Below are positions 1 to 7,573 of a DNA stretch of 64,000 nt, piece after piece (the first letter of the stretch is position 1; each line of letters begins with the position of its first letter). The stretch covers positions 1 to 64,000 of the forward strand of contig NZ_AEKT01000012.1 in NCBI RefSeq assembly GCF_000193635.1, read 5' to 3'. Source of the stretch: Weissella cibaria KACC 11862 (GTDB lineage: Bacteria > Bacillota > Bacilli > Lactobacillales > Lactobacillaceae). A model generated the notes under the pieces. The model searched no databases. It was not told where the DNA came from and saw only the letters and a program-made list of their open reading frames with translations. A program made the position numbers and the translations under genes.

Positions 1-247
1 TTATGGCTTGGTTGTGGAAGATATGGTTTACCCTGGTCTACATAAGGTACTTATTCGAGTTGTTGATGAGAACGCCGATTTATTTAATAGTGTCAGAAGT
101 GATGAAGCGCCCTATAAGGAATTAACTACGTTATACGAAAAGTGGAAGAATAAGCAAGAGTACGAATCAGTTGACAAAGAAAAGAAAGAATTGGAAAATA
201 AACTTGAAAAGTTGCAACAGGCTGCTGATAATCAACACAGGAGGTAA
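1..247 (+). CDS. 3' end of an unknown coiled-coil protein (partial)
   Basis: The reading frame is already open at the first base (codons from position 2), so the gene starts left of the window. The visible C-terminal part is about 82 residues. It ends in a strongly charged Lys/Glu-rich stretch (about residues 45-72) with heptad-like spacing, probably a coiled coil. The stop is followed 5 bases later by the next gene, and the sequence AGGAGG at the stop is that gene's ribosome binding site, so the two are cotranscribed. I do not recognise the family. Lysine codons are mixed AAA/AAG, AT-richer than the housekeeping genes further right, which suggests accessory DNA. Confidence 0.55.
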   Translation, partial: YGLVVEDMVYPGLHKVLIRVVDENADLFNSVRSDEAPYKELTTLYEKWKNKQEYESVDKEKKELENKLEKLQQAADNQHRR

Positions 248-252
248 TCACT

Positions 253-405
253 ATGTTACAAGAAGTGCTAGATTTAGTTTATGAGCGATCACAAAATGAA
301 ATCGAAAAGATGCGAAACGATAATGAAATTGAACAATTCAAGCAAACGTCTTTTCTAAAGCTAATCAATAAGACATATGATCCTGCAAAGTTGAATACAA
401 TTTAG
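253..405 (+). CDS. small unknown protein, 50 residues
   Basis: ATG at 253 is preceded by AGGAGG with good spacing. The 50-residue product begins MLQEVLDLVYERSQNEIEKM and is mostly charged helix, with no signal peptide or membrane segment. It follows the truncated coiled-coil gene with a 5-base gap and is closed by a terminator 17 bases later, so the two form the end of an operon that begins outside the window. Function unknown; a small subunit or antitoxin-like partner of the upstream gene is possible but is only a guess from the arrangement. Confidence 0.5.
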   Translation: MLQEVLDLVYERSQNEIEKMRNDNEIEQFKQTSFLKLINKTYDPAKLNTI

Positions 406-421
406 AAGAAGATATTAAATT

Positions 422-473
422 AAAAAGCCCGTCTGGACTAGGTGCATTGCGCTTAATCTAGGCGGGCTTTTTT
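422..473 (+). terminator. rho-independent terminator
   Basis: AAAAAGCCCG at 422-431 pairs with CGGGCTTTTTT at 463-473. A second short pairing (CTAG/CTAG) lies inside. It closes the two-gene unit at the left edge. Confidence 0.8.
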
Positions 474-701
474 GGTCACTCGTTAGTCACTGGCCCGTAA
501 TACGAGCTGATAACTAGGTCGAATACATGAATTTAAAAGCGTATATCAATCTAATTTGGGATGAATATTCGCACCAATAACGACGTGAAGCCAGTGATGT
601 AAAGGTTTTTTGCATACCATCCCGAAATGATGTTCGAACGTGATAAGACACATTTGCGCGTCTTCCAAGACTTTGTTGATTATGTGAATGCACAAAAGTG
701 A
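474..701 (+). pseudogene. decayed coding remnant
   Basis: This stretch has no intact gene but keeps short open pieces without ribosome binding sites. From 612 to 701 a frame reads AYHPEMMFERDKTHLRVFQD, then FVDYVNAQK, then stop, which looks like the C-terminus of a real protein; upstream the same frame is closed by a stop at 600-602. A second piece at 527-580 reads MNLKAYINLIWDEYSHQ. The parent family was not recognised. The stop of the remnant overlaps the promoter of the next gene. Confidence 0.3.
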
Positions 702-726
702 CGAATAGTTAGTGATTCGCTATAAT
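698..726 (+). promoter_or_regulatory. promoter of the 759 gene
   Basis: GTGACG at 698-703 and a perfect TATAAT at 721-726 are separated by 17 bases. The -35 box is only moderately like TTGACA. Confidence 0.55.
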
Positions 727-758
727 GAAATCATTACAAAAATGAGGCGGTGACAATC

Positions 759-1136
759 ATGTCATTATCACTAACAGATTTGCAACGCGAACAACCCCGT
801 CAAGTGCCATTGGCCAACTGGCAGGATGTATTGCAAGCAGAACTTAATGCATTCGATACGGCTAGTTCAACAGTCGCTGGTATCGGTGACATTGCCAAGA
901 CAATTACCTTTGCGGTTGAGCGTTTCCACATTGCGTTTAATACGGACAATGTATTGACGTTCCGCACACTAAATGACACATACATTCTAGATGTTATCGG
1001 TGGATTGGTGTTATCACAATTGTTGGCACAACACTATATGGGAACAGTTTTGCCTACGGGTATTACAGAAAGTGACAACGGCGTCTTTGAGACGATGTCA
1101 GCCTGGTTAGCTGACATTGCAGCTGTTGTGAAGTAA
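759..1136 (+). CDS. unknown small cytoplasmic protein, 125 residues
   Basis: ATG at 759 is chosen over the GTG at 750 because the Shine-Dalgarno GAGGCGG (744-750) sits 8 bases before it and would overlap the GTG. The product is acidic with alternating hydrophobic stretches (about residues 80-95, ILDVIGGLVLSQLLAQHY) but no clear signal peptide. It is monocistronic, with its own promoter at 698-726 and a strong terminator. No family recognised; no catalytic motif or cysteine pair is visible. Codon use matches the chromosomal genes, so it is probably resident. Confidence 0.7.
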   Translation: MSLSLTDLQREQPRQVPLANWQDVLQAELNAFDTASSTVAGIGDIAKTITFAVERFHIAFNTDNVLTFRTLNDTYILDVIGGLVLSQLLAQHYMGTVLPTGITESDNGVFETMSAWLADIAAVVK

Positions 1137-1146
1137 ATATGAGGTG

Positions 1147-1196
1147 AAAAACGGCCCCAACATGCAGTGATGACTGCGTGTTGGGGCCGTTTTTTA
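1147..1196. terminator. bidirectional terminator
   Basis: ACGGCCCCAACA (from 1151) pairs with TGTTGGGGCCGT (to about 1191), with A-rich sequence on the left and T6 on the right. It can serve the gene ending at 1136 and the minus-strand gene ending at 1256. Confidence 0.85.
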
Positions 1197-1255
1197 GACT
1201 AATAAATTATTGTGAGTGTCGTGCTAGTGCACGAACATTGTAATAAAAATGAAGG

Positions 1256-1984
1256 TTAAATCCAAGGGAAATCAGGCTTAGTTGCCCCGTAAACGGCAAA
1301 GTCACGCTTTGATACTGTGGCCCAGTTTTGGTTGCCGTAGTCAAAATGCCACCACTCTTCGATATAATTCGTGAACCCGGCTTGTGTCATCACGTGATAG
1401 AGTAGGCGCCGATTTTCGCGGTACGTGATGGTGTCGTCGCTGTCAGGTGCTTTTTCATAATAATCCGTCCGGGCTCGTTCGCTGATGTCGTCAAACGGAC
1501 TGCCCATTGGCAAGAACCGGCCTTTCTCGTCAACAATTGATAAATCAATTGATCCACCAGTATTATGTGGGGACGGTTTGGCCGGGTTAGTTGATGGTAA
1601 TGCGACAATCCGCAAGGCGGCTTGAGTCACCTGTTGGTCATCAAAATCAGGATGATCACGTTTTACAAACGCTCGCATTTGATCAAAGAGGGCTTGTTGG
1701 GTGGCCATGTCGCGCCAGGCATCGAAAATGACAAATTTATAACCATAGGGGAGCAAATCGGCCGCTTCGTTGAGCTTGCGTTGCACCGTTTCACGGGCGA
1801 ATAAGTCTGCTTTCGCACCAGGCAACTGCTGAATGAAATATTGGGGACTGATAACCATCTTTTCTGGCAAATAACTGAGCGAGACAAGCGGTTCAGCAAC
1901 CGCTTTAATCGGGGTCGCCTGAATGTCATCCCAGCGCCATGTTTGCAGTGGGGTTTCGATTGCAATACCGGTAAATTCTAGCAT
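1256..1984 (-). CDS. D-alanyl-D-alanine dipeptidase (VanX/DdpX family)
   Basis: Zinc dipeptidase of the VanX/DdpX family, predicted to hydrolyse D-Ala-D-Ala. The 242-residue product contains the zinc signature SPHNTGGSIDLS (His and Asp ligands, about residues 147-158) and the second motif EEWWHFD (catalytic Glu and third ligand His, about residues 212-218). The start ATG at 1984 follows GGAGGAAATACAC; the longer frame to 2023 would include that ribosome binding site. No signal peptide is visible, so it acts in the cytoplasm. Leuconostoc and Weissella make D-Ala-D-Lac-ending precursors and are intrinsically glycopeptide resistant; a dipeptidase removing D-Ala-D-Ala fits that (family knowledge plus inference). 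Here it stands alone, without vanH or a ligase beside it. Confidence 0.85.
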   Translation of the reverse strand: MLEFTGIAIETPLQTWRWDDIQATPIKAVAEPLVSLSYLPEKMVISPQYFIQQLPGAKADLFARETVQRKLNEAADLLPYGYKFVIFDAWRDMATQQALFDQMRAFVKRDHPDFDDQQVTQAALRIVALPSTNPAKPSPHNTGGSIDLSIVDEKGRFLPMGSPFDDISERARTDYYEKAPDSDDTITYRENRRLLYHVMTQAGFTNYIEEWWHFDYGNQNWATVSKRDFAVYGATKPDFPWI

Positions 1985-2043
1985 GTGTATTTCCTCCGTA
2001 TTGATAGGGCATGTTATGTTCACATTTTATTCAAAAATCGCAA

Positions 2044-2072
2044 CTGGCATTCCACCCAATTACTGCTATAAT
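2044..2072 (+). promoter_or_regulatory. promoter of the aminotransferase
   Basis: CTGGCA at 2044-2049, 17-base spacer, TATAAT at 2067-2072. It lies in the divergent intergenic region shared with the dipeptidase gene. Confidence 0.5.
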
Positions 2073-2108
2073 ATAAGTTACTTTGGGAAGAATGTGAGAA
2101 TAATTAGT

Positions 2109-3293
2109 ATGATTAAAAAAGATTTCATCCAACCGCTTAATCCAATTGTAACTAATTTGGCACCAGATGGCTTGTTGGATTTCCAACTTGCTGTCCGCGA
2201 TATTCCAGATTTGGTACGATTAACGTTTGGAGAGCCTGGCTTTAATGTTGATGACGCCATCAAGGCCCGCATCATTCAGTCAGTTCAAGAAGATAACTCA
2301 CATTACGCCGACTCACAGGGTGAACGTGATTTGCGAAACGCCGCTGTTGCGTACTTCAACAAGAAGTACGATTTGAACTATAGCGGTGAAGACAATATCA
2401 TTGTAACAATTGGTGTGTCAGAAGCAATTAATGTGGTTTTCTTAACACTATTAAACGATAACGAAGGGGTTATCGTACCAGAACCTGCGTACCCACCATA
2501 TTTTGCCTCGCTCGATTTGGCACATGGTAAGAAGGTATCAATCAATACGCGACCAACTGATTTCAAGTTGACACCGGATCAGGTTGACGAAGCGATGGAA
2601 AAAGCTAAGGTGCCGGTTAAGGCAATCCTGTTTAACTATCCGTCAAATCCAACTGGCGTAACGTATTCAGAGGATGAATTGCGGGCCTTGGCAGCGGTCT
2701 TTAAGAAGCACCGCCTGTGGGTGATTTCGGATGAAATTTACTCACAATTGACGTACGATCAAGCGCACGTCTCATTAGCCAGCTTGATTCCTGATCAAAC
2801 AGTGTTGATTACAGGGCTCTCTAAGTCACACGCCATGACAGGGTATCGCATTGGCTTCATCTTGGGTGAAAAGGCCTTTATCGATGAAGCCCAAAAGGTG
2901 CACGGTGCATTGACATTCTCATTGCCAAAGGTGCTCCAAGATGGTGCCCTAGTGGCGGTGACCGATGCGGCTGAAGTGGCTGATGAAATGCGGGATGTTT
3001 ACAAGCGTCGTCGTGATTGGTTGACGCCACAACTACAAGCACTAGGTTTTGAAGTGGTGAATCCGGAAGGGGCATTCTATATTTTCGCTAAAATTCCAGC
3101 GGATATGGGGTTGAGCGGCTTTGACTTTGCGGTCGATTTGGCTGAAAAGGCGAAGGTTGCGATTATTCCAGGGGATGCTTTCTCAGAATACACGCCAGAG
3201 TATGTGCGAATTTCGTACGCAGCCTCAGATGAGGATTTGGCAGAAGCCATGAAGCGTATGACGGCATATTTTGCCGAACGTCGTGGTGAATAA
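2109..3293 (+). CDS. class I/II PLP aminotransferase (PatA/AraT-like)
   Basis: PLP-dependent fold-type I aminotransferase, 394 residues. Visible landmarks are EPAYPPYFASL (substrate/cofactor loop), the NYPSNPTGV motif (about residue 173), SDEIYS (Asp that binds the pyridine nitrogen) and the Schiff-base lysine in GLSKSHAMTGYRIGF (about residue 243). Closest known types are N-acetyl-LL-diaminopimelate aminotransferase (PatA) and aromatic aminotransferases of lactic acid bacteria; sequence alone does not settle the substrate. Start ATG at 2109 begins MIKKDFIQPLNP, the usual start of this family; the upstream extension in frame overlaps the promoter. The gene is monocistronic and closed by a terminator. 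Confidence 0.85.
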   Translation: MIKKDFIQPLNPIVTNLAPDGLLDFQLAVRDIPDLVRLTFGEPGFNVDDAIKARIIQSVQEDNSHYADSQGERDLRNAAVAYFNKKYDLNYSGEDNIIVTIGVSEAINVVFLTLLNDNEGVIVPEPAYPPYFASLDLAHGKKVSINTRPTDFKLTPDQVDEAMEKAKVPVKAILFNYPSNPTGVTYSEDELRALAAVFKKHRLWVISDEIYSQLTYDQAHVSLASLIPDQTVLITGLSKSHAMTGYRIGFILGEKAFIDEAQKVHGALTFSLPKVLQDGALVAVTDAAEVADEMRDVYKRRRDWLTPQLQALGFEVVNPEGAFYIFAKIPADMGLSGFDFAVDLAEKAKVAIIPGDAFSEYTPEYVRISYAASDEDLAEAMKRMTAYFAERRGE

Positions 3294-3302
3294 TAACCAT
3301 TT

Positions 3303-3336
3303 AAGCAGAACGCGATTCGTCGTGTTCTGCTTTTTA
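3303..3336 (+). terminator. rho-independent terminator
   Basis: AAGCAGAAC pairs with GTTCTGCTT, followed by T5. Confidence 0.85.
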
Positions 3337-3430
3337 AAAGTGAGTGGTTAATGACATTACGTAAACGAACACTTATAATTTGTAGTAAGCAATTACTCTG
3401 TTACTTTCATATTTTATAGAGGACAAATTC

Positions 3431-4051
3431 ATGAAGACACGTCAAACTTCGAGCCGTCATTTGGTATTGACGGCGTTGTTTATTGCCATTATTTTGTTGC
3501 AATCAATTGTGCCTTGGCTAGGTACGCTCCCATTAGGGGCCTTTGCAATCGGGGCAGCGGTGACGATTATTACCTTTACGGTGGCCATTGGGGCAATGGT
3601 CTTGGGGCCTAAGACCGGGGCGCTACTTGGTTTTATTTGGGGCGCTTATTCGTTGTGGCATGCCTGGACATCGGTGCCTAGTATCGGGGCGCTAATCTTC
3701 CGTAATCCAATTACCGCCATTGCGCCTCGCATGCTAGTTGGGTTCATTATTGGTTATCTTTACTGGCGTTTTGTGAAGGAACGTCCAATTGCGCAACAAT
3801 CAGCCTGGTTGGTTGGCCTAGGTGCGCTATCGGCTTTCATTAATACCGCGTTAGTTTTGAGTCTGACCTGGATTGGGTTCAAAGTGATGAATACGTCATT
3901 TACTGGTATTCCTGACTCAGGCTTGGCAAACTGGTTAATTATTTCAATCGCTGGCTTTAATGGCATTTTTGAAATGATTGTCGGTGCTATCTTAGTACCG
4001 TTGATTGGGATCCCGGTGCTAACTGCGTTTAATCGGCGTACCCAACAGTAA
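3431..4051 (+). CDS. ECF transporter S component (vitamin uptake)
   Basis: Small integral membrane protein of 206 residues with about five to six hydrophobic segments and short polar loops, typical of substrate-binding S components of energy-coupling factor transporters. The N-terminus [19 protein letters not shown] and the Gly-rich [18 protein letters not shown] segment (about residues 56-75) fit the PF12822-type S components (PanT-like and related). It would share a general EcfA1A2T module encoded elsewhere (group II). The substrate is not evident; pantothenate, folate or another vitamin is possible. AGAGGA at 3417-3422 precedes the ATG. Monocistronic. Confidence 0.8.
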   Translation: MKTRQTSSRHLVLTALFIAIILLQSIVPWLGTLPLGAFAIGAAVTIITFTVAIGAMVLGPKTGALLGFIWGAYSLWHAWTSVPSIGALIFRNPITAIAPRMLVGFIIGYLYWRFVKERPIAQQSAWLVGLGALSAFINTALVLSLTWIGFKVMNTSFTGIPDSGLANWLIISIAGFNGIFEMIVGAILVPLIGIPVLTAFNRRTQQ

Positions 4052-4081
4052 CGTTAAATATTGACTAGCTGTTTCATCCTT

Positions 4082-4132
4082 TAAAAGCCGCCAATCTCCC
4101 GATTTAAAATCGGAGGATTGGCGGCTTTTAAA
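4082..4132. terminator. long nested hairpin terminator
   Basis: TAAAAGCCGCCAATC (4082-4096) pairs with GATTGGCGGCTTTTA (4116-4130), with a second CCGATTT/AATCGG pairing inside. A-run and T-run on the two sides make it potentially bidirectional. Confidence 0.85.
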
Positions 4133-4265
4133 CTTGTGCCGAAAGGCTGACCCCTTAATGTAACGCGAACTGACCCACTCTCTTTCCCTTACTTTAAGTC
4201 ATATAAACAAATTCTTCGCGTTGGTGTAAACTTATAAGTGACATTCTGAACAAGGGGAAGAGTAA

Positions 4266-4946
4266 ATGACAGATAAACAAACATTGGCCCAACGAAACAA
4301 TTTAATTCGTGCGGCCGTCATGGGAGCGAATGATGGTATTTTGTCTGTTTCAGGGATTGTAATCGGAGTGGCTGGGGCGACCACGAATTCGTTTGCCATT
4401 TTTATCGCTGGTTTTGCGGGGGCACTCGCAGGCACGGTGTCGATGGCGATGGGGGAATACGTGTCTGTCCACTCACAAAATGATGCCCAAGTGAAAGCCG
4501 AAGAGACGCAAACCCAAGCTTTAAAGACGGATTACGCGACCGAGTTTGCGTTTGTGCAACAAAAGTATATGAATCAAGGCATTTCAACTGATTTGGCCGC
4601 CCAGGCAACCCGCGAAATGATGGCGAAAGATGCCTTAGGAACAACGGTTCGCGAACGCTATGGCTTTACGCTTCATCATGAAGTGTCGGCGATTGGGGCA
4701 GCGGTGGCCTCAATGATCGCCTTTCCATTGGGCTCAGTCTTGCCAATGTTGGCGATTACGTTGTTGCCACCACACGTCCGCGTACCAGCAACGGCGGGGG
4801 CCGTTTTAATTGCGTTGGCGTTCACAGGTTACGCGGCCGCGCACTTGTCTGGTGCGAATGAACGCCGGGCAACCGTCCGTAATGTGGTTGCTGGTATCTT
4901 TACAATGATTGTGACCTACTTGATTGGGTCATTAATTGGTCGTTAG
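4266..4946 (+). CDS. VIT1/CCC1-family membrane protein (first of a tandem pair)
   Basis: 226-residue membrane protein of the VIT1/CCC1 (nodulin-21-like) family, whose characterised members move Fe2+ or Mn2+ out of the cytoplasm. The family signature is clear: AAVMGANDGILSVSGIVIGV in the first membrane segment, then GALAGTVSMAMGEYVSVHSQ in the second (Met/Gly/Glu in the conserved core), then a roughly 60-residue charged cytoplasmic stretch (residues 75-135) corresponding to the metal-binding helices, then three C-terminal membrane segments. Shine-Dalgarno AAGGGGAAG precedes the ATG. The next gene, 12 bases downstream, is a paralogue, so the two are cotranscribed and may form a heteromer or have split specificity (inference). 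Confidence 0.88.
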   Translation: MTDKQTLAQRNNLIRAAVMGANDGILSVSGIVIGVAGATTNSFAIFIAGFAGALAGTVSMAMGEYVSVHSQNDAQVKAEETQTQALKTDYATEFAFVQQKYMNQGISTDLAAQATREMMAKDALGTTVRERYGFTLHHEVSAIGAAVASMIAFPLGSVLPMLAITLLPPHVRVPATAGAVLIALAFTGYAAAHLSGANERRATVRNVVAGIFTMIVTYLIGSLIGR

Positions 4947-4958
4947 GGGGGCTAAGGT

Positions 4959-5639
4959 ATGCAAGCAAAAGAACATCAAACGATGGAAGAACGACTGAAT
5001 GCCATACGTGCCGGCGTATTAGGGTCAAATGATGGGATTCTAACGGTGGTTGGCGTACTCTTCTCAGTTGGGGCTGCCACTAACCATCAATTCACAATTT
5101 TAATTGCTGGCTTGGCAGATTTGTTTGCCTGCGCGCTATCAATGGCGTCAGGTGAGTACGCTTCGGTTAGCTCGCAGGCAGATGCGGAAAAGGTTGTTGT
5201 TGACCGGGAGACCCAACGACTACGTGTTAATCCAGCTGGTGTCGCGGCAGATATTCGCGAATTCTACCTGGACCGTGGTGTCACTGAAGCAACAGCGGAT
5301 AAAATTGTGGCGGAGTTGATGGAAAAGGCGCCACTCAGGACGATCTTAGCAACGAAGTATGATGTCCAATTAGGGCACTATGTTGGACCGTGGTCGGCCG
5401 CTATTTCATCGTTGATTTGCGCGGCCATCGGTGGGGCGTTCCCGCTGTTGGCACTGTATTTTTCACCAGTTCAGTGGCAATTTGAAGCAACGATTGCCGC
5501 AACCGTTGTGGCAGTTGCTTTAACGGGTTTTCTAAGTGCGAAGATTGGCCATGGGTTCGCCAAAAAAGCCATCAAGCGTAATGTCGTGATTGGCCTGCTA
5601 ACCATTGCCATCCACTATGGTATTGGTTTGTTCTTCTAA
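4959..5639 (+). CDS. VIT1/CCC1-family membrane protein (second of a tandem pair)
   Basis: Paralogue of the preceding gene and the same length (226 residues). It keeps the family signature RAGVLGSNDGILTVVGVLFSV in membrane segment 1 and SMASGEYASVSSQAD in segment 2, the charged middle region (about residues 80-130) and three C-terminal membrane segments. The two proteins differ widely outside these motifs, so the duplication is old. Start ATG at 4959 lies 12 bases after the stop of the first gene, with GGGGGG-rich sequence as ribosome binding site. A short terminator follows. Predicted role: divalent metal efflux (Fe/Mn); not proven for this subfamily. Confidence 0.87.
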   Translation: MQAKEHQTMEERLNAIRAGVLGSNDGILTVVGVLFSVGAATNHQFTILIAGLADLFACALSMASGEYASVSSQADAEKVVVDRETQRLRVNPAGVAADIREFYLDRGVTEATADKIVAELMEKAPLRTILATKYDVQLGHYVGPWSAAISSLICAAIGGAFPLLALYFSPVQWQFEATIAATVVAVALTGFLSAKIGHGFAKKAIKRNVVIGLLTIAIHYGIGLFF

Positions 5640-5661
5640 GACGAGTAGAATAGATTAAAGC

Positions 5662-5688
5662 AAAAGCTGAGTTTATCTCAGCTTTTTT
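5662..5688 (+). terminator. rho-independent terminator
   Basis: AAAAGCTGAG, loop TTTAT, CTCAGCTTTTTT. Confidence 0.9.
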
Positions 5689-5759
5689 ATATAGGCGGAT
5701 ACGGTATTAAAGACTACTGAAATTTGGTAAGCTAGTACAAAAGGTCGGAGGCCAAGACA

Positions 5760-6566
5760 GTGACAGATCAATACGGACTACTGGGGTATCCGGCGCGCCA
5801 TTCAAAGTCGCCGGCAATGCAAAATGCCGCTTTTCAAGCTGCAAATATCGATGCCAATTACCAAGCGTTTGAAGTGGCGCCAATGGCTTTGGCAGCGACA
5901 TTTAAGAGTTTGGTTGCCTCAGGGGTGAAGGGCTTCAATGTAACTATGCCCTTTAAGCAACAAATCATGATGTATCTTGATGAAGCGACACCATTAGCAA
6001 CCCGCTTAGAGTCAGTTAATACCATCACGGTCAAAGATGGTCGCACGATTGGTGATTCAACTGATGGGATGGGCTTTTGGCGGACACTACGCAATCCGGT
6101 CGACTCGGTCATTTTAATTGGGACCGGGGGTGCGGCACGCGCCATTATGGCGACGGCACCTAAATCAGTGACCTTACATGTGTTCAATCGTATGGGCGAA
6201 CATTTTGCGGAAAAAGCCGCTAAGGTTCAAGATTTAGCGCAAGTTGAATTACATGATTTAGATGAAATTGATGTTTATCTACCTTATGCTGATTTAATTG
6301 TGAATGCGACGAATGTGGGGATGCGTGACAATCGGTCAGTGTTATCGACCGAGCAGTTTTATGACACGCAGCCCGATGTACAAGTGGTTGATATTATTTA
6401 TAAGCCTGAACCAACGCCGTTTGTGGCAGCAGCTCGGGCCGCAAATCGCCAAGCTGATGATGGCTTAGCTATGCTAGTCGGTCAAGGTGCATTGAGCTTT
6501 GAGCAATGGCGGGGCGAACTTCCGAATGTGCAAGCGATGAAACGTGCGATTAATAAAGAAGATTAG
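5760..6566 (+). CDS. aroE: shikimate dehydrogenase (NADP+)
   Basis: Reduces 3-dehydroshikimate to shikimate. 268 residues. The N-terminal substrate domain shows the shikimate-binding HSKSPAMQN (about residues 14-22) and the catalytic lysine in NVTMPFK (about 60-66), then DSTDGMGF, and a C-terminal Rossmann part with ILIGTGGAARAI (about 119-130). The start is GTG at 5760, with CGGAGG 8 bases upstream; there is no better ATG. It is the first gene of the aro operon; the 14-base gap to aroF and later 4-base overlaps show cotranscription. No T-box or trp-type leader is visible between the preceding terminator (5688) and the start. Confidence 0.95.
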   Translation: MTDQYGLLGYPARHSKSPAMQNAAFQAANIDANYQAFEVAPMALAATFKSLVASGVKGFNVTMPFKQQIMMYLDEATPLATRLESVNTITVKDGRTIGDSTDGMGFWRTLRNPVDSVILIGTGGAARAIMATAPKSVTLHVFNRMGEHFAEKAAKVQDLAQVELHDLDEIDVYLPYADLIVNATNVGMRDNRSVLSTEQFYDTQPDVQVVDIIYKPEPTPFVAAARAANRQADDGLAMLVGQGALSFEQWRGELPNVQAMKRAINKED

Positions 6567-6580
6567 AGAGGCAAGCAAAG

Positions 6581-7573
6581 ATGATTCTTGTCATGAAAGA
6601 TGTGGCGACGGCCCAAAAAACGTTAGCGTCAGCCACGGCAGCGGGATTTGAACATGTTTTTTTGAATGAAAACCGTGTGGGATTTGCGACTGTAAAGACA
6701 TTGGCGGAAGTGCCATTTGTTGATGAAACGGCAGTTGTTGAGACGATTACGAAACATCCGGCCGCCTTGAAGAGTTCCCGTTTGTTCCACCCAGCCGATA
6801 CCATCATTACCACAGCGCATTCGCAAATTGGTGGTGATAATTTCGTCTTTATGGCCGGTCCAGATTCAATTGAGTCGGCTGAACATATTCAACGTATGGG
6901 TGAAGCGGTAAAAGCAGCTGGCGCAACATTACTCCGTGGTGGTTCATACAAGCCACGAACGAGTCCCTATAGTTTCCAGGGGCTGGGAGAAGCAGGGTTG
7001 CGTATGCATCGTGCGGCCGCGGATGCCCTCGGCATGGATATGATTACGGAAATTATGGATACACGAGATGTTGAAATCGTGGGCCAATATACGGATATTT
7101 TCCAGGTTGGTACCCGTAATATGCAGAATTTTAGTTTATTGAAGGCGCTAGGGGCTCAGAACAAACCAGTTGCTTTGAAGCGTGGCATGAGTGCAACCAT
7201 TGATGAATTGTTGAGTGCTGCGGAATATATTGCGGCTGGTGGTAATGATCAGATTATCTTAATCGAGCGTGGTATCCGAACTTTCGATAACAAATATACG
7301 CGTAATACGATGGATGTGAGTGCGATTCCGGTGTTGCAAGAATTGACGCACTACCCCGTGGTGGCGGATCCATCCCACGCGGCTGGTGTTGCGCAACACG
7401 TGGCGGCTGTTGGTTTAGCCGCAGTGGCCGCAGGTGCGCAAGGGTTGATGGTTGAAATCCACGACAATCCGGCGGCCGCATTTGTTGATGGGGCCCAGGC
7501 GTTGACACCAACGCAGTTTGCGGAGCTAGCAAAAAAGGCGGTTGCCATTCGAGAGGTGGTTAAGTTCGGATGA
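6581..7573 (+). CDS. aroF: 3-deoxy-7-phosphoheptulonate synthase (type I-beta), Cys-to-Asp at the metal site
   Basis: DAHP synthase, first enzyme of the pathway (PEP + erythrose 4-phosphate). 330 residues with an N-terminal ferredoxin-like regulatory domain (about 1-70), as in Thermotoga/Lactobacillales type I-beta enzymes, then the TIM barrel. PEP/phosphate residues are visible in RGGSYKPRTSPYSFQG and VALKRGM; metal ligands His (DPSHAAG), Glu (MVEIHDN) and Asp (FVDGAQ) are present. Oddity: the motif normally AGPC is AGPD (Asp95, codon GAT at 6863-6865), so the usual metal-binding cysteine is absent. The start at 6581 follows GAGAGGCAAGCAAAG. It overlaps aroB by 4 bases (ATGA). Confidence 0.92.
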   Translation: MILVMKDVATAQKTLASATAAGFEHVFLNENRVGFATVKTLAEVPFVDETAVVETITKHPAALKSSRLFHPADTIITTAHSQIGGDNFVFMAGPDSIESAEHIQRMGEAVKAAGATLLRGGSYKPRTSPYSFQGLGEAGLRMHRAAADALGMDMITEIMDTRDVEIVGQYTDIFQVGTRNMQNFSLLKALGAQNKPVALKRGMSATIDELLSAAEYIAAGGNDQIILIERGIRTFDNKYTRNTMDVSAIPVLQELTHYPVVADPSHAAGVAQHVAAVGLAAVAAGAQGLMVEIHDNPAAAFVDGAQALTPTQFAELAKKAVAIREVVKFG

